The notes below the pieces were generated by a model. The model saw only the letters and a list, made by a program, of their open reading frames with translations, searched no databases and was not told the origin of the DNA. Made by a program: the position numbers and the translations under genes. From Polaromonas sp. (GTDB taxonomy: Bacteria; Pseudomonadota; Gammaproteobacteria; Burkholderiales; Burkholderiaceae_C), in the NCBI GenBank assembly GCA_023259235.1, contig JAHFQQ010000165.1, positions 1 to 6,427 of the forward strand: a stretch of 6,427 nucleotides of DNA, in the 5' to 3' direction. The number at the start of each line of letters is the position of its first letter. Within the stretch, counting starts at the first letter, position 1. Shown here piece after piece: positions 5,506-6,427 of this stretch.

Positions 5506-5676
5506 TGACTTGTCAACCAGGTTCAACGACTTGCGGCAGGTTCGAGTGAAACCGCCGAACCAGGACTGAACCGAAACGGAAATGTCCCTGTTGAATATTT
5601 CGGCAGCAGTCGCCCATGGCAACAGCATTGGAATGTCTGGCGCATGAATCCACGTGACAAACTCCTCGATGCTCCG
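5503..5676 (-). other. Orphan 57-codon open stretch behind fadL
   Basis: Directly after the FadL stop codon, the same frame stays open for 57 codons and ends with TAA at 5503-5505, touching the terminator hairpin. The translation contains protein-like pieces such as EEFVTWIHAPDIPMLLPWAT and AAEIFNRDISVSVQSWFGGF and ends LNLVDKS. The only in-frame ATG is at 5628, giving 41 residues, with no ribosome site. A GAGGAG at 5661-5666 is not suitably placed for any in-frame ATG. I do not recognise the peptide. It could be the C-terminal remnant of a gene whose front half was lost, a small gene with an unusual start, or chance openness in 3' untranslated sequence. Confidence 0.25.
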
Positions 5677-6427
5677 TTACCAGCGCCAGCCGACCTGGAC
5701 ACCCAGCGAATCTTGGTACATACGGATGGTTTCGTTGCCTGCGGGCATTTGGGCATTGAACATTGACGCGCCCGTGACAGAATTGTTCTGGGCGTGCATG
5801 TAAGCTACCGTCAAATCCATCGTGGGTGACAGCGCGTAGGTACCTCCCAGAGTGAAATGCGTGGTTACCACCCCCGGCGCGATGATGTTGAAGCTGACGT
5901 CGCGGCTCTGAACCGGATTGTCGGTCCTGTTGTACCCGGCACGCAGCGTCAGGCCCGGCATCGCCTCCCATTGCACACCCAGCTTCCAGACATTGACGTC
6001 CAGCCAGCCAAAGCCGGGGCCGCCCGACGATCCCAGCGGGGCCATGACGTTGCTCGGGTTGGCGATGGAGGGCACGCCAGCGTAGTTGATGCGCTCGTAG
6101 TCCAGCGCCAGCAAAACCGTGGGCGTGGCCTTGAAACTCAAACCCAGCGCATAGTTTTCCGGGATATCAAAGCTGCCTCCGCCTGCGAACAGGCCGGCAT
6201 ACTTGTCAAACTTGCCCATTTTGATCTTGGGCGAGTAGCTTGCCCCCACGCTTAGGCTGTCGCTGAGCTTGCCCATGTAGCCCAGCCGTACGCCTGCCCC
6301 GGTGCTGCGCGAATAGCCCTGGTCCGTCAGGTGGCTTGGGTCCTGGCTCATGGGGCTGAACGCCTGCAGGCCAAAGGCCTTGAACTGCTGGTACACCAGC
6401 AGCGGCGAGACGCCGAAGGAGTGCTGG
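5677..6427 (-). CDS. FadL/OmpP1/TodX-family outer-membrane transporter, partial
   Basis: The C-terminal 249 residues of a FadL-type outer-membrane beta-barrel, which in this family imports long-chain fatty acids or other hydrophobic compounds. The frame is open to the window's right edge, so the N-terminus and signal peptide are outside; full-length relatives are usually 400-450 residues. The GTG at 6396 is simply a valine codon in the ongoing frame (PLLVYQQFKA), not a start. The visible part alternates amphipathic strands with polar loops, for example GAGVRLGYMGKLSDSLSVGA, YSPKIKMGKFDKYAGLF, NYALGLSFKATPTVLLALDY, WKLGVQWEAMPGLTLRAGYN and THFTLGGTYALSPTMDLTVA. It ends in GVQVGWRW, with the terminal aromatic residue typical of proteins handled by the BAM complex. 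The substrate is not readable. Transcription should end at the hairpin at 5468-5505. Confidence 0.9.
   Translation of the reverse strand, partial: QHSFGVSPLLVYQQFKAFGLQAFSPMSQDPSHLTDQGYSRSTGAGVRLGYMGKLSDSLSVGASYSPKIKMGKFDKYAGLFAGGGSFDIPENYALGLSFKATPTVLLALDYERINYAGVPSIANPSNVMAPLGSSGGPGFGWLDVNVWKLGVQWEAMPGLTLRAGYNRTDNPVQSRDVSFNIIAPGVVTTHFTLGGTYALSPTMDLTVAYMHAQNNSVTGASMFNAQMPAGNETIRMYQDSLGVQVGWRW

Overview
The window reads as ordinary chromosomal DNA from a GC-rich Gram-negative bacterium. A betaproteobacterium of the Burkholderiales (Comamonadaceae-like) fits best: the codons mostly end in G/C, and the mix of families present (YdcH/DUF465, VF530/DUF2132, RluA, a FadL-type outer-membrane protein, a UspA-type stress protein) suits that group. 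This placement is inferred from gene content and style; no rRNA or other taxonomic marker is present. I see no mobile element, CRISPR array, tRNA, rRNA or phage module.

Layout. A small YdcH-like gene (99-338, +) converges on a compact minus-strand operon read from 2271 down to 378. The operon order is a 45-residue lysine-rich protein, a VF530-family DNA-binding protein, the pseudouridine synthase RluA, and a short-chain dehydrogenase. The junctions are a 7-nt gap, an 8-nt overlap and a 14-nt gap, so co-transcription and translational coupling are likely. Bases 2272-2558 hold no convincing gene and should carry the operon's promoter; I could not pick a good one. Next come a stand-alone 2Fe-2S ferredoxin (2559-2888, -) and, divergent from it, a GNAT acetyltransferase (3027-3548, +). 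The acetyltransferase overlaps tail-to-tail by 20 nt with a SagB/ThcOx-type nitroreductase (3529-4194, -). Upstream of that is a short, very acidic protein (4330-4509, -).

Bases 4510-5025 carry no believable gene, but contain a candidate promoter for the acidic-protein gene and a chain of short inverted repeats. A universal stress protein follows (5026-5421, -). A near-perfect terminator hairpin (5468-5505) separates it from the 3' part of a FadL/OmpP1-family outer-membrane transporter (5677-6427, -), whose 5' end lies beyond the window. Between the FadL stop codon and the hairpin is an unexplained 57-codon open stretch in the same frame as FadL.

Functionally the window is a patchwork of housekeeping and stress-adaptation genes: RNA modification, redox enzymes, acetyl transfer, stress response and uptake of hydrophobic compounds. 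It is not a single system. I found no convincing new defence or biosynthetic system. The points most worth a second look are the two small proteins, the orphan open stretch behind fadL and the structured non-coding region at 4805-5008.
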